A stretch of 49,764 nucleotides of DNA from assembly GCA_024399575.1 (NCBI GenBank), contig JAKSNT010000005.1, positions 1-49,764 of the forward strand, read 5' to 3'. The DNA comes from Paludibacteraceae bacterium. Its GTDB lineage: Bacteria > Bacteroidota > Bacteroidia > Bacteroidales > Paludibacteraceae. The notes under the pieces are model-generated. The model was not told the origin of the DNA, ran no database searches, and worked only from the letters and a program-made list of their open reading frames with translations. Below, one piece after another: positions 33,782-42,971 of this stretch. How positions within the stretch are numbered: the stretch's first letter is position 1; every line of letters begins with the position of its first letter. The position numbers and the translations under genes were made by a program.

Positions 33782-34933
33782 TTAAAATAATGATACGAGT
33801 ACCCAAGCAAAATGGGCAACTATTCCTGCAACCAATCCTCCAATAGTGTGAGCTCCGATTGCCTTGGAAATCAGATGACGATAACCAAGTGAGTCGAGCA
33901 TGGCAGTATGTGTGGAAAGGAAACCTGACCAGCACATGCCGATTGCCGTGCAGACTGCTATGGCATTGTCGTCAACAAACCCGTTTGCCACGAATTCAGG
34001 AATAAGTCCCAATGCTGCACCTACAGCGCCTAATGCGGTGATAGGAAATGCGACAAGCTGAGGGAATTTGAAGCCGAACAGCCAGTCGAATACGAAGTTA
34101 ATCTTGTCGGCTGCCCATGGCAGAAGCGGAACGCCTTCGTATGCAACACCAATATATTCACCACCTTCGCCTTTCGCACCGAAAGTCATCATCATTACGA
34201 CTGTCGAGATAATCAAAACTCCTGGAATGATTGCCATACCGAGATCTACACCTGTCTTTCCACCATCAAGTATGCAGTTCAATGCACGGATGAAGGTCGA
34301 TTGCTTCTCTTCCTCTTTGAGTTCCTGCATATCTGCTGCTGTCGCCAATCCTACATCAACAGGAGAATCGTATTCAGGGTATGCCTTGAGCGTGAATCTC
34401 TGCATCAGTCGTGTAGATACAACGCATCCACATACTGCGCCAAACAATCCTACCCCTGCGCCTGCACCAAAGCCCTGACCAGCCATAAAGGCTATGACTA
34501 TAAGACCCATACCGAATGCTGTACCGAAATTGGTAAGCGAAACGAGCTGGTATTTTTTGAAATAACGGCTGAAATTCTTGTCCTTTGCCAATGCAATGAT
34601 AGCAGGGTTATCGGACAGGAAAGTGAGCACAGCCCCTAAAGCTGCCACGCCGGGAAGATTGAAGATTGGCTTCATCAGAGGGCGGAGGACCTTTTCGAGC
34701 AACCTTACAACACCAAACTCGACCAAAAGTTTTCCCAAGGCACCTGACAATACGCAGATTGCCATAAGGAAGAAGCAGGTTTCGAGTAGAAGATGGTATG
34801 AAGTCTGCATAATCGTGTTCAGCATGTTCTTCAGACCCATTCTATTCGAAAGAGGAATGAATATAACAAAGAACAGTACCAAAAAGATTACCGCCTCGAA
34901 CGTTTTCTTGTGTTTAGCAATGAATTGTATCAT
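33782..34933 (-). CDS. Nucleoside-recognition (Gate) domain membrane protein
   Basis: A 383-residue polytopic membrane protein with about eight helices. It has two Gate-like halves: LLLETCFFLMAICVLSGALGKLL with TFLSDNPAI, and a second half with GMAIIPGVLIISTVVMMM and GMCWSGFLSTHTAML. It resembles SpmA/SpmB-like and CD0519-type proteins. Substrate is unknown. It begins only 6 bases after rnfA, so it is the last gene of the rseC-rnf operon; an ion-gradient-linked transport role is a guess from context. Confidence 0.8.
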   Translation of the reverse strand: MIQFIAKHKKTFEAVIFLVLFFVIFIPLSNRMGLKNMLNTIMQTSYHLLLETCFFLMAICVLSGALGKLLVEFGVVRLLEKVLRPLMKPIFNLPGVAALGAVLTFLSDNPAIIALAKDKNFSRYFKKYQLVSLTNFGTAFGMGLIVIAFMAGQGFGAGAGVGLFGAVCGCVVSTRLMQRFTLKAYPEYDSPVDVGLATAADMQELKEEEKQSTFIRALNCILDGGKTGVDLGMAIIPGVLIISTVVMMMTFGAKGEGGEYIGVAYEGVPLLPWAADKINFVFDWLFGFKFPQLVAFPITALGAVGAALGLIPEFVANGFVDDNAIAVCTAIGMCWSGFLSTHTAMLDSLGYRHLISKAIGAHTIGGLVAGIVAHFAWVLVSLF

Positions 34934-34939
34934 ATTGTC

Positions 34940-35512
34940 TTAACAAACACCTGAGAATCCCATAAATGCCATTGCAAGCAGACCTGCAGTAACCAATGCT
35001 ATTGGCATTCCTTTCATTCCGTCTGGAATCTTTGTCAGTGCCAATTGCTCGCGAATGCCGGCAAACAGTACCAATGCCAGTCCAAAACCGAGTGATGTTG
35101 CTATTGCAAAGATGGAACTGTCGAGAAGGTTCATGTTCTTCTGGATGACCATGATGGCAACACCGAGGATTGTGCAGTTCGTTGTAATCAGAGGGAGGAA
35201 TACACCCAATGCCTGATAAAGCGATGGCGATGTCTTTTTCAATATGATGTCAACCATCTGAACCAGGAATGCGATTACAAGAATGTAGGATATCGTCTGA
35301 AGGTATTCAACCTGCAGTGGAATAAGAATATAGGTGTAAATTAACCATGTGCAGATTGTTGCAATCAGCATGACGAATACAACTGCTGCACTCATGCCGA
35401 GGGCGGTGTCAATCTTTTTGGATACACCGAGGAATGGGCAGATACCCAGGAATTGGGCCAACACGATGTTGTTGACCAATATAGCCGAAATAATAAGCAA
35501 AAATATTCTCAT
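34940..35512 (-). CDS. rnfA: Rnf complex subunit A
   Basis: A 190-residue integral membrane subunit of the Rnf complex, with six helices. Starts FLLIISAILVNNIVLAQFLGICPFLGVSKK and has LITTNCTILGVAI; the paired Cys (24 and about 113) match the positions that hold a membrane Fe-S cluster shared with RnfE. Homologous to RnfE and to NqrE. It is 3 bases after rnfE and 6 before the Gate gene. Confidence 0.96.
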   Translation of the reverse strand: MRIFLLIISAILVNNIVLAQFLGICPFLGVSKKIDTALGMSAAVVFVMLIATICTWLIYTYILIPLQVEYLQTISYILVIAFLVQMVDIILKKTSPSLYQALGVFLPLITTNCTILGVAIMVIQKNMNLLDSSIFAIATSLGFGLALVLFAGIREQLALTKIPDGMKGMPIALVTAGLLAMAFMGFSGVC

Positions 35513-35515
35513 GAC

Positions 35516-36103
35516 TTATTTAACTCCTCTGATTTTGTTAATAATAGCGATTAAATATCCCAATGTGAGAAATGCTCCTGGTGCCAATACGAAAATCAGG
35601 ATACCGAAGCGCTCTGGGAAGACAGTTGTACCGAATATGCAGCCTGTTCCTAAAAATTCGCGGACAGCACCGATGATTGTGAGTGCACAGGTGAAACCAA
35701 GACCGATTCCCAATCCGTCCATAAACGATGCAAACGGATTGTTCTTAGCTGCGAAAGCTTCGGCACGACCCAAAACTATGCAGTTAACGACAATCAGCGG
35801 AATGAAGAGTCCGAGAGTGGCGTAGATTGCAGGAACGTATGCTTTCATGAACATTTCAAGAATCGTCACGAAAGCGGCAATTACTACAATATAGCAAGGA
35901 ATGCGGACTGCATCGGGAATGAGTTTCTTCAATGCCGAAATCAGTGTGTTAGTGCATATCAGGACTGCCATAGTGGCAAGACCCATACCCATACCGTTCA
36001 ATGCAGAAGTGGTTGTACCGAGTGTAGGACACATACCGAGCATCAGTACAAAAGTCGGGTTCTCTTTAATCAACCCATTTACAAATGGTTTAATATAGTT
36101 CAT
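35516..36103 (-). CDS. rnfE: Rnf complex subunit E
   Basis: A 195-residue integral membrane subunit related to NqrD. It begins FVNGLIKENPTFVLMLGMCPTLGTTTSA, with the paired Cys of the membrane Fe-S site in MLGMCPTLG and VVNCIVLGRAEA. It overlaps rnfG by 4 bases. Rnf moves electrons between ferredoxin and NAD while pumping Na+ or H+. Confidence 0.96.
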   Translation of the reverse strand: MNYIKPFVNGLIKENPTFVLMLGMCPTLGTTTSALNGMGMGLATMAVLICTNTLISALKKLIPDAVRIPCYIVVIAAFVTILEMFMKAYVPAIYATLGLFIPLIVVNCIVLGRAEAFAAKNNPFASFMDGLGIGLGFTCALTIIGAVREFLGTGCIFGTTVFPERFGILIFVLAPGAFLTLGYLIAIINKIRGVK

Positions 36104-36744
36104 AATTGAGCCTCCTCTGTTTGATTAGTCAAAGTGCTGTCAGATGGTTGTTCTGCAACTGGTTCTGTCGTTTCAGTTGCTGTTCCAGCAAAAGTACTTT
36201 GGACTGTTATGAAAGTATTCATTGCATCGTTGATGCCTACCATAAATGCCCTTGACGAAATGGTTGCAGCAGTGATGGCATCGTAATTTCCACCATCTTT
36301 TGATACCTTGACTTCGCCGTCTGCTATCTTTGCACCGCGGATGTCGCTGCGTTCCTTGAACCAAGTATCAAGTTTTGCACCGAGACCTGGTGTTTCGGAA
36401 GATGCAAGAATAGAATAGTCAACGAGTGTGCCTTCTGCATCAAAGCCAACCATCATTTTCACTTTTCCGCCAAAGCCGTCTGTTTCAACCTCAATTGCAG
36501 CACAGAATTTGCCTTCTGTATCAGTCGCAGGGTAGATGTTCTTGCCGTCAACCTGTTGAACTTCGCCAACAGTTGCACCTTCAGGCAATACCAGTGCTAT
36601 TGCATCTTCAAGGTTCTTGCGGTCTGCTTCGTCAATTTTAGGTTGAGTGAAGTTCTTGACGAGAGCCAAACCTGCACCTGCCACCAACGAAATGATAGTC
36701 AGCGACAAGAACATATTCAAGAATGTTGATTCTAATTTTTTCAT
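36100..36744 (-). CDS. rnfG: Rnf complex subunit G, FMN-binding
   Basis: A 214-residue subunit with one N-terminal helix and a periplasmic flavin domain. FMN is linked to the Thr of the AATIS motif (DAITAATISSRAF, near residue 164). ETPGLGAKLDTWFKE is also conserved. The last 30 residues are Thr/Glu/Gln-rich (TETTEPVAEQ) and dispensable-looking. Its end overlaps rnfE by 4 bases. Confidence 0.95.
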   Translation of the reverse strand: MKKLESTFLNMFLSLTIISLVAGAGLALVKNFTQPKIDEADRKNLEDAIALVLPEGATVGEVQQVDGKNIYPATDTEGKFCAAIEVETDGFGGKVKMMVGFDAEGTLVDYSILASSETPGLGAKLDTWFKERSDIRGAKIADGEVKVSKDGGNYDAITAATISSRAFMVGINDAMNTFITVQSTFAGTATETTEPVAEQPSDSTLTNQTEEAQL

Positions 36745-36757
36745 CTTATTGCCTCCT

Positions 36758-37717
36758 TTATTTCTTTACAACTTCGCCGAAACGATGAGGTTGTACGTAA
36801 TGGTTAATCAATGGAGTGACCGCATTCATTATGAGGATGGCGAACGACATTCCTTCAGGATATGCACCCCACAACCTTATTACTGAGGTGATTACACCGA
36901 TGCCTATACCATAAATGAGCTGTCCGCATTTAGTCATTGGTGATGTTACATAGTCAGTTGCCATGAAAATGGAACCAAGCAACAGACCTCCTGTAAGCAG
37001 ATGAACGCAAGGACTTACTGCATTGTTGCCTCCGCAGAGGTAGTAAATGCCTGTAAATGCAAATACGGTGACAATGATTGATACTGGAATGTGCCAGGTT
37101 ATAGTCTTGGTACACAGCAGATAGACGAAACCTATCAGCAGGGCAATTGCTGAAACCTCACCAAACGAGCCTCCTATGTTTCCCAAAAGCATGTCGGTAT
37201 ATTTTGGAAGCTCTATTACGCCTTCGTTGAGTTTTGAAAGGAACGTTGCGCCTGTCTCAGCGTCAGTATATCTCATCCAGCATCCCTGTAATGGACGAGG
37301 CCATGTAGTCATCTGGGCAGGGAAAGAAACCAACAGGAATACACGACCTACAAGTGCAGGGTTGAAAGGGTTGTTGCCCAAACCTCCGAATGTCATCTTG
37401 CCAATTCCTATTGCTACGAAAGCACCGATAACTACAATCCACCAATCCAAGTTGGAAGGTAGGTTGAATGACAACAGAACACCTGTCAGAAGTGCAGAAC
37501 AATTGCCAAGTGAACATGGTTTTTTTAAAAAGAATTTCTGTATCAGCCATTCGCAGAGCAAACAAGATGCGATTGCTATCAGACTGACACATAATGCACC
37601 GAATCCAAAATAATAGAGCGCTACCATATACGCAGGAATCAGTGCTATCAAAACATTGAGCATATCCTTGCGGACACTGTCGTTGTTATGAATATGTGGT
37701 GATGGTGAAACTATCAT
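36758..37717 (-). CDS. rnfD: Rnf complex subunit D
   Basis: A 319-residue membrane subunit (NqrB-like) with about nine helices. It starts SPSPHIHNNDSVRKDMLNV and carries a covalent-FMN motif, FMATDYVTSPMT. GGLGNNPFNPALVGRVFLL is the other conserved region. It lies 21 bases after rnfC and 13 before rnfG. Confidence 0.96.
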   Translation of the reverse strand: MIVSPSPHIHNNDSVRKDMLNVLIALIPAYMVALYYFGFGALCVSLIAIASCLLCEWLIQKFFLKKPCSLGNCSALLTGVLLSFNLPSNLDWWIVVIGAFVAIGIGKMTFGGLGNNPFNPALVGRVFLLVSFPAQMTTWPRPLQGCWMRYTDAETGATFLSKLNEGVIELPKYTDMLLGNIGGSFGEVSAIALLIGFVYLLCTKTITWHIPVSIIVTVFAFTGIYYLCGGNNAVSPCVHLLTGGLLLGSIFMATDYVTSPMTKCGQLIYGIGIGVITSVIRLWGAYPEGMSFAILIMNAVTPLINHYVQPHRFGEVVKK

Positions 37718-37738
37718 TTTATTAAACTTTTATTGTTG

Positions 37739-39076
37739 TTATTTTTTCTGAGCGCGTGCTCTTATTATACCACCTACAGTCTGTTTGCCCATCCTGATGT
37801 AGTCAAGGAGAGGACGGTTGGCAGGGCATGTGTAGAGACAGCAACCACATTCTATGCAGTCCATAACATGGTGCTCTTCCATGAGATCCCAATTCTTGAC
37901 TTCGGAGATGCGGCTGAGCAGATAAGGTTCCAACCCCATTGGACATGCATCAATGCATTTTCCGCATCTTATGCAATTCTCTTCTTCAGCACGGCGAGCC
38001 TTGTCTTCGGGTAATATCAGGATGCCAGAAGTGCGTTTCGATGAAGGAGAGTCCGCATTGCAGAACGAGCGTCCCATCATTGGACCACCGGCTATCATTT
38101 TGTATTCTCCTTCGGTTGGAAGACCTCCTGCTTTGTCGATGAGGTCTTTCAATGGAGTACCGAATCTCACTTTCAGGTTGCATGGATGACTCATTTTATC
38201 GCCTGTGACAGTGACTACACGGTCAATCAAAGGTTTGTTCTTCTGCACCGCTTCGTAAACGGCATAGCATGTTGCAACGTTGTCAACCACGGCACCTACC
38301 GAGATAGGGAGAGCGCCACTTGGTACCTGACGACCGATGCAGGCGTCAATCAACTGTTTCTCTCCACCTTGAGGATAGTGCATCTTCAATGGACATACCT
38401 CTATTCCGAAATGCTTGATTGATAAGTCTGTGAGATGCTTTATCACATCAGGTTTGTTGCATTCTATACCTATGATGGCACGGTCAACATTGATGGCTTT
38501 CATGAGAATCTTGATGCCTATCATCAATTCCTCTCCATGCTCCATCATAAGACGGTGGTCGCATGTCAAATAAGGTTCGCACTCAACGCCATTTACAATC
38601 AGGACATCTGCTTTGGCTGGAGCTTTGATGCTCAGCTTTACGTGAGTAGGGAAGCAGGCTCCACCCAGTCCGACGATACCTGCATCGCTGATTTTCTTGA
38701 CTATCTCTTCAGGAGTATAGGCAAATGCGCGGACTATTGTGTCAGTCCTGTCAATTGACTCGTCCCATTCATCGCCTTCGACATTGATAAAGATTGATTT
38801 GCATGGCATCCCCCATGCATCAACCGCATTGTCGATTTTTTCGATTGTTCCGCTGTATGGCGAGTGAATATTGGCACTCATGAACCCTGTTCCCTGGGCA
38901 ATAAGCTGCCCGACAACAACATGAGCACCTTTCTCCACAACCGGAGTAGCAGGAGCCCCAATGTGTTGACTCAAAGGTATTACTGCTTTTGCTGGCAGAC
39001 CCATGACTTCGATAGGCTGACATGCTGAAAGCTTTGAGTCGTTTGGATGAACTCCACCGATTTTAAATGTTTTCAT
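37739..39076 (-). CDS. rnfC: Rnf complex subunit C, NADH/ferredoxin-side module
   Basis: A 445-residue peripheral subunit. A Rossmann-like NAD/FMN domain has GAPATPVVEKGAHV, GIVGLGGACFPTHVKL and NGVECEPYLTCDHRLM. Two 4Fe-4S motifs are near the end, in CIRCGKCIDACPMG and CIECGCCLYTCPANRP. The best start is the ATG at 39076 (MKTFKIGGVHP). A TTG further upstream overlaps the rnfB stop and would add seven non-conserved residues. The gap from rnfB is 17 bases. Confidence 0.96.
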   Translation of the reverse strand: MKTFKIGGVHPNDSKLSACQPIEVMGLPAKAVIPLSQHIGAPATPVVEKGAHVVVGQLIAQGTGFMSANIHSPYSGTIEKIDNAVDAWGMPCKSIFINVEGDEWDESIDRTDTIVRAFAYTPEEIVKKISDAGIVGLGGACFPTHVKLSIKAPAKADVLIVNGVECEPYLTCDHRLMMEHGEELMIGIKILMKAINVDRAIIGIECNKPDVIKHLTDLSIKHFGIEVCPLKMHYPQGGEKQLIDACIGRQVPSGALPISVGAVVDNVATCYAVYEAVQKNKPLIDRVVTVTGDKMSHPCNLKVRFGTPLKDLIDKAGGLPTEGEYKMIAGGPMMGRSFCNADSPSSKRTSGILILPEDKARRAEEENCIRCGKCIDACPMGLEPYLLSRISEVKNWDLMEEHHVMDCIECGCCLYTCPANRPLLDYIRMGKQTVGGIIRARAQKK

Positions 39077-39093
39077 ATCGTGAATGTTTATTA

Positions 39094-40101
39094 TCAAAAT
39101 AATGATTGTTCTACTGCATCAGGCTTTTTGCCATTGTCAAGTGTGTCGGTCTTGACCTCTTCGATTCTAACTTCTTCCACTTTTACCTCTTCCACTTTCA
39201 CCTCCTCAACCTTTGGCTCAACAGGTTTTGCCTCTTCAACTGTTTTTTTCTCTTCGACAGGTTTTGGAGCTGGTTTTACTGGAGGAGTAGGGAAGTTGAC
39301 ATCCTTGATTGCACCTGTAGGACATTCTACAACGCATTTCCTGCACAATTTGCAGACGTTGAAATCAATGTAGGCAACATTGTTTTCGACCTTTATGGCA
39401 CCGAATGGGCAAGTCTTTTCGCATTTGCCACAACCAATGCAGGCAGCTTTGCAGGCTTTGCGGGCAACAGCACCTTTGTCTTTGTTTACGCAACCTACAT
39501 ATACCCGTCTGCCTTTGAGACCTTTCTTTCTGATTTCAATGACATTGTGAGGACATGCCTTGGCGCAGGCACCACAACCGACGCACAACTCTTCGTCGAT
39601 TTCGACAATTCCTGTCTCTGGGTTAACCTTGATGGCTCCGCAATTGCAAGCGGCTGCACAGTCTCCAAATCCGAGACATCCATAGCCGCAAGCTGTTTCT
39701 CCTGCATAATGCGAAGCTGCTATCCGGCAGTTTTTGGCTCCATCGTAAGTGTTTGTCTTTGGCCTGTTTGCACATGTGCCGTTACATCTTACAACTGCTA
39801 CCATTGGCTCAACTTCTGATGCTTCAACACCGAGAATGCTGCCAACTTTCTGCATTACAGGAGCACCTCCTACTGGACAGAATTTGTTTTCGAGCGAGCC
39901 CGCTTTGACGCAAGCTGTTGCGAAGCCTTGGCATCCTGCGAAACCGCAACCTCCGCAATTGGCTCCAGGTAGAACTTCCACAATCTGGTCGATGCGGTCA
40001 TCTTGCTCCACTTTAAATTTCTTGGCTACAAAATAGAGTATCACTGCAGATAAACACCCTATTGCACCAAGAATCACGATTGATGTAATTACTATGTTCA
40101 T
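39094..40101 (-). CDS. rnfB: Rnf complex subunit B, multi-cluster ferredoxin
   Basis: A 335-residue electron-entry subunit. One N-terminal helix (about 3-25) precedes a Cys-rich cluster domain (GANCGGCGFAGCQGF, then FCPVGG near 75). Ferredoxin modules follow with CVGCGACAKACP, CIGCGKCEKTCP and CKLCRKCVVECP. The last 65 residues are an extra low-complexity tail: Pro/Lys-rich, then repeats of KVEEV, ending DAVEQSLF. This tail is not part of the core family. Start follows rseC by 14 bases. Confidence 0.95.
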   Translation of the reverse strand: MNIVITSIVILGAIGCLSAVILYFVAKKFKVEQDDRIDQIVEVLPGANCGGCGFAGCQGFATACVKAGSLENKFCPVGGAPVMQKVGSILGVEASEVEPMVAVVRCNGTCANRPKTNTYDGAKNCRIAASHYAGETACGYGCLGFGDCAAACNCGAIKVNPETGIVEIDEELCVGCGACAKACPHNVIEIRKKGLKGRRVYVGCVNKDKGAVARKACKAACIGCGKCEKTCPFGAIKVENNVAYIDFNVCKLCRKCVVECPTGAIKDVNFPTPPVKPAPKPVEEKKTVEEAKPVEPKVEEVKVEEVKVEEVRIEEVKTDTLDNGKKPDAVEQSLF

Positions 40102-40115
40102 AACTTTAAAGTTTG

Positions 40116-40529
40116 TTATTTTACAACATAAAATTTGAATTTAGCCTTGAATCTGCCTTTCATGCATCGCATGACTATGAAGTAAGGAATCAGTATCAAT
40201 AGCGATATCGTGCCGACGAGCAATTCATTCTCGGTGAATTGACTGGCAATTACCATTGTAAGCAATATGAGCAGGAATGGCATGATATAGGCAAATAAAA
40301 CGGCAATTATCCCTAAGTTCTTGTGCCCTTCTACCCATACTGTCTCGCCGACAGATAATGTACTCGTATTAGCCTCTGCTTCAATGATTTTCTCTGTTTT
40401 GTCCGAGGCTGTACACATACCTTTAGCCATGCATTCTGCACATGCTGAGGTCTGTATTATTTTAACCTTTGCAATCCCTTCTCCGAGTTCAATAATCTCG
40501 CCGGAATGTCTAATGACTTCGTTGTCCAT
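40116..40529 (-). CDS. rseC: RseC/SoxR-reducing-system-like membrane protein
   Basis: A 137-residue protein. It has a short cytoplasmic head with a cysteine cluster in ACAECMAKGMCTASD, then two membrane helices (about 75-115) and a basic end. RseC in enterobacteria belongs to the rsx/rnf locus that keeps SoxR reduced, and in Bacteroidota it usually precedes rnfB. I start at the ATG at 40529; a TTG at 40541 lies inside the -7 box TAAATTTG. First gene of the rnf operon. Confidence 0.88.
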   Translation of the reverse strand: MDNEVIRHSGEIIELGEGIAKVKIIQTSACAECMAKGMCTASDKTEKIIEAEANTSTLSVGETVWVEGHKNLGIIAVLFAYIMPFLLILLTMVIASQFTENELLVGTISLLILIPYFIVMRCMKGRFKAKFKFYVVK

Positions 40530-40538
40530 ATTCGGCTG

Positions 40539-40546
40539 CAAATTTA
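40539..40546 (-). promoter_or_regulatory. -7 box of the rseC-rnf operon
   Basis: TAAATTTG on the minus strand, with only 9 bases between it and the rseC ATG. That implies a nearly leaderless transcript. No TTTG is seen at -33. Confidence 0.5.
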
Positions 40547-40641
40547 ATGAAATATTTTTAATTTACCGGCAGTTTATGTAAAATTATTTTATTTATTTTT
40601 TATGGTTGATTCTGTGGATGTGGGTTGGGTGATTTTATGTA

Positions 40642-41760
40642 TTATTTATGTTTTTTGATGGCGAATATTCTTCCGTTGAAATCGGTGAAGCTTCCTTCGA
40701 AATTCCCATTGGCGACTTTCATTGCAATTTGCTTTATCTTGGTTGTGACGCTGCCATTTAGAAGTTCGCTTTCCTCGGCTGAGATCGTAAAACTGTTGTC
40801 GCTTTTATCGGATTTATATTGCCCGTCAGGAATGCCGTCATGTGCTGATAATGGCACTCTGAACAGTACGTTTAATTTGTATTCCGTACAGTCGAATCTG
40901 ACTTTTACGTGTTTAGTCTTGGAATCTGTGGCAATTTCTTCTGTTTCAAGGGATTTATATGTGAGTTCTGTGATTTCTATTGCCGAGTCGGTCTTGAATA
41001 TCGTGGGCTTGCCTTGCCATTGTATGTCCATGTGTTCATCTTTTTCGCCTTCCAGCGAGCATTGGATGCTGAAGATTTCGTTTTCTTTACTGATGCGGAC
41101 ATTGCCTTTTACTGCAAATAGTACGGATATTCCGTAATCAGAGTATTCTCCAAGAAAACTGCCTGTTGCGTATGTTCCTTCGTCTGATGTTACCAGATTG
41201 CCTGGCTTTATGGTAAATTCAGTACCGCTTTCGTCAATCTGATATAGCCCTGTGGCCAATGTGTCAGTTGTAGTTGGTGAGAATAGGTGCAGATTCATTA
41301 TCATGCCATTGCCGGAGGCTTCGCCTGTCGAGTCAATTGTTAACCCTTTTTCGTATAGTCTGAGTATCCTGATGTTGGTTCCGGTAGTTTCGTCAAAGCC
41401 GTTGTCGAAGATTATGGCATTGTCCATTTGTATTTTATAGGTTGGCGTTTTGACTGTTACCGTGCATTTTGCTTTCTTGTCGCCTACTGTGGCGGTGATT
41501 GTACATGTTCCTGCATAAATGCCTGTGACGTTGCCTTTGTTGTCAACTGTGGCAACGTTTTTATCGCTTGAACTCCAGAATTTGGTGTTGTACTTTGTTG
41601 CTGAAAGTGGGTTGATGGTCAATTCTATCTGTCGTTCCTCGCCTATTGCAATGGTGAGTTCTGTTGGGTCAAGCGAAATGGTTTCAACTTTTGTCTCGTC
41701 CTTGCAACCCGTTATCATGATTGCAAGAATTATGGTGAATATGGTGTGACTGTATTTCAT
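40642..41760 (-). CDS. Lipoprotein with one BIG2 domain
   Basis: A 372-residue lipoprotein (lipobox ITGC, Cys19). A bacterial Ig-like group 2 domain fills about residues 27-107 (SLDPTELTIAIGEERQI, FWSSSDKNVATVDNKGNV, AGTCTITATVG). The remaining 265 residues are beta-rich, with ATGLYQIDESGTEF and PDGQYKSDKSDNSF; I do not recognise the family. It is likely at the cell surface. The ATG overlaps the LolC/E-like stop by 4 bases, so it is the third gene of rbfA-lolE-lipoprotein. Confidence 0.78.
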   Translation of the reverse strand: MKYSHTIFTIILAIMITGCKDETKVETISLDPTELTIAIGEERQIELTINPLSATKYNTKFWSSSDKNVATVDNKGNVTGIYAGTCTITATVGDKKAKCTVTVKTPTYKIQMDNAIIFDNGFDETTGTNIRILRLYEKGLTIDSTGEASGNGMIMNLHLFSPTTTDTLATGLYQIDESGTEFTIKPGNLVTSDEGTYATGSFLGEYSDYGISVLFAVKGNVRISKENEIFSIQCSLEGEKDEHMDIQWQGKPTIFKTDSAIEITELTYKSLETEEIATDSKTKHVKVRFDCTEYKLNVLFRVPLSAHDGIPDGQYKSDKSDNSFTISAEESELLNGSVTTKIKQIAMKVANGNFEGSFTDFNGRIFAIKKHK

Positions 41761-42971
41761 TTTGCGAATTTTATCTTGTGAACGGTGATTTCAGCTGCAA
41801 GATAGCCCATTAGCAGTATTGTTCCAACCACTATGAATAAATCTGTTGTTTTCAATTGTACTGGATAGGGAATTGATGCAAATGAACTGTTGATTTTAAG
41901 AAATCCGAATTCCTGCTGAAGTAGAATTGCAATTATGCCGAGAACGAGTCCGACAATAGCACCGGTAATTGCTATCATGATGCCTTCAGTGCGGAATATG
42001 TTTTTTATCATTTTGCCTGTGGCACCGATATGGTTGAAAACCTGAATGTCGTTTTTCTTTTCGATTATTATCATTGACATCGAGCCGATGATGTTGAATG
42101 TGGCAATGAGCATAATGAAACTCAGTATCATAAAGGTACTCCATTTTTCTATTTGACTGATTTTGTAGAAATCGGCTTTTTGTTCGCGTCGGTTGAGCAC
42201 CTTGAAATCGTTGCCCAGAGCCTGACTGAGTTTTGATTGAATTTTGGCTGGGTTTCCGTTCCTGATTTTCAGTTCATAAGCGTTAATATATGAGTTGTCG
42301 AATTGATATGCGGCTCTTACGGTAGAGATTGGCATGATGATGTATTTGTCATCGTATTCGGCTTGTTCTGAATAGAAAATTCCTACGCATATCAGACTTT
42401 CTTTTGTGAAGTTTGCATCCGGTCTTGACAGATTCACTTTCCTGTTTTTAGGAACGTAGATCGAAATGTTGTCATATCCGTCTGTGCTTACGGCGAGAGT
42501 CTGGGCGAGACTGATGCCCATTATGCCTTCTGGATTGTCGTATATTTTGGCACCGAAAGTTGCGTTTCCACTCCAAATGATATCTTCGAGGTCGTTGACT
42601 TGATTGTATGCTTCGTCGATACCCTTTATTTTGACTGGCATTTGTTTGTCGTCTGTCGCTACGAGTCCATCTTGTTCTATGACTTCACTCCATATAAGGT
42701 TTTTGCTGAATTGTCTTTTTGCTTTCGCTATTGCTGGATTGTCGGTGTCAATGCTTATGCCTTTTGATGCAACTATCTTGAGGTCAGGGTCGAAATTGGA
42801 GAAGGAGTCGCCTATCATTTTTTCGAAACCGTTCAGTACTGACATGACACATATCAGAGCCATAGTCCCTATGGCTACACCGCCCATTGAAATCCAGGTT
42901 ATGAGATTGATTGTGTTGTGCCTCTTTTTGGAAAACAGGTAACGCGTCGCTATGAAAAGTTCTGTTTTCAA
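41757..42971 (-). CDS. LolC/LolE-like ABC transporter permease
   Basis: A 404-residue inner-membrane protein with the LolC/E layout. One helix near 25-48 (GGVAIGTMALICVMSVLNGF) follows the FIATRYLFSKKRHNTINLI start. A periplasmic MacB-like region (about 50-265) comes next, then three FtsX-family helices at the end. LolCDE releases lipoproteins from the inner membrane. The ATPase LolD is not adjacent. The start overlaps rbfA by 4 bases and the stop overlaps the BIG2 lipoprotein by 4 bases. Confidence 0.88.
   Translation of the reverse strand: MKTELFIATRYLFSKKRHNTINLITWISMGGVAIGTMALICVMSVLNGFEKMIGDSFSNFDPDLKIVASKGISIDTDNPAIAKAKRQFSKNLIWSEVIEQDGLVATDDKQMPVKIKGIDEAYNQVNDLEDIIWSGNATFGAKIYDNPEGIMGISLAQTLAVSTDGYDNISIYVPKNRKVNLSRPDANFTKESLICVGIFYSEQAEYDDKYIIMPISTVRAAYQFDNSYINAYELKIRNGNPAKIQSKLSQALGNDFKVLNRREQKADFYKISQIEKWSTFMILSFIMLIATFNIIGSMSMIIIEKKNDIQVFNHIGATGKMIKNIFRTEGIMIAITGAIVGLVLGIIAILLQQEFGFLKINSSFASIPYPVQLKTTDLFIVVGTILLMGYLAAEITVHKIKFAK

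Noticed and set aside
39106-39819. Plus-strand frame of 237 codons rich in Phe and Cys
   Set aside because: It lies opposite rnfB and its composition is the mirror of the Lys/Glu tail and cysteine clusters.
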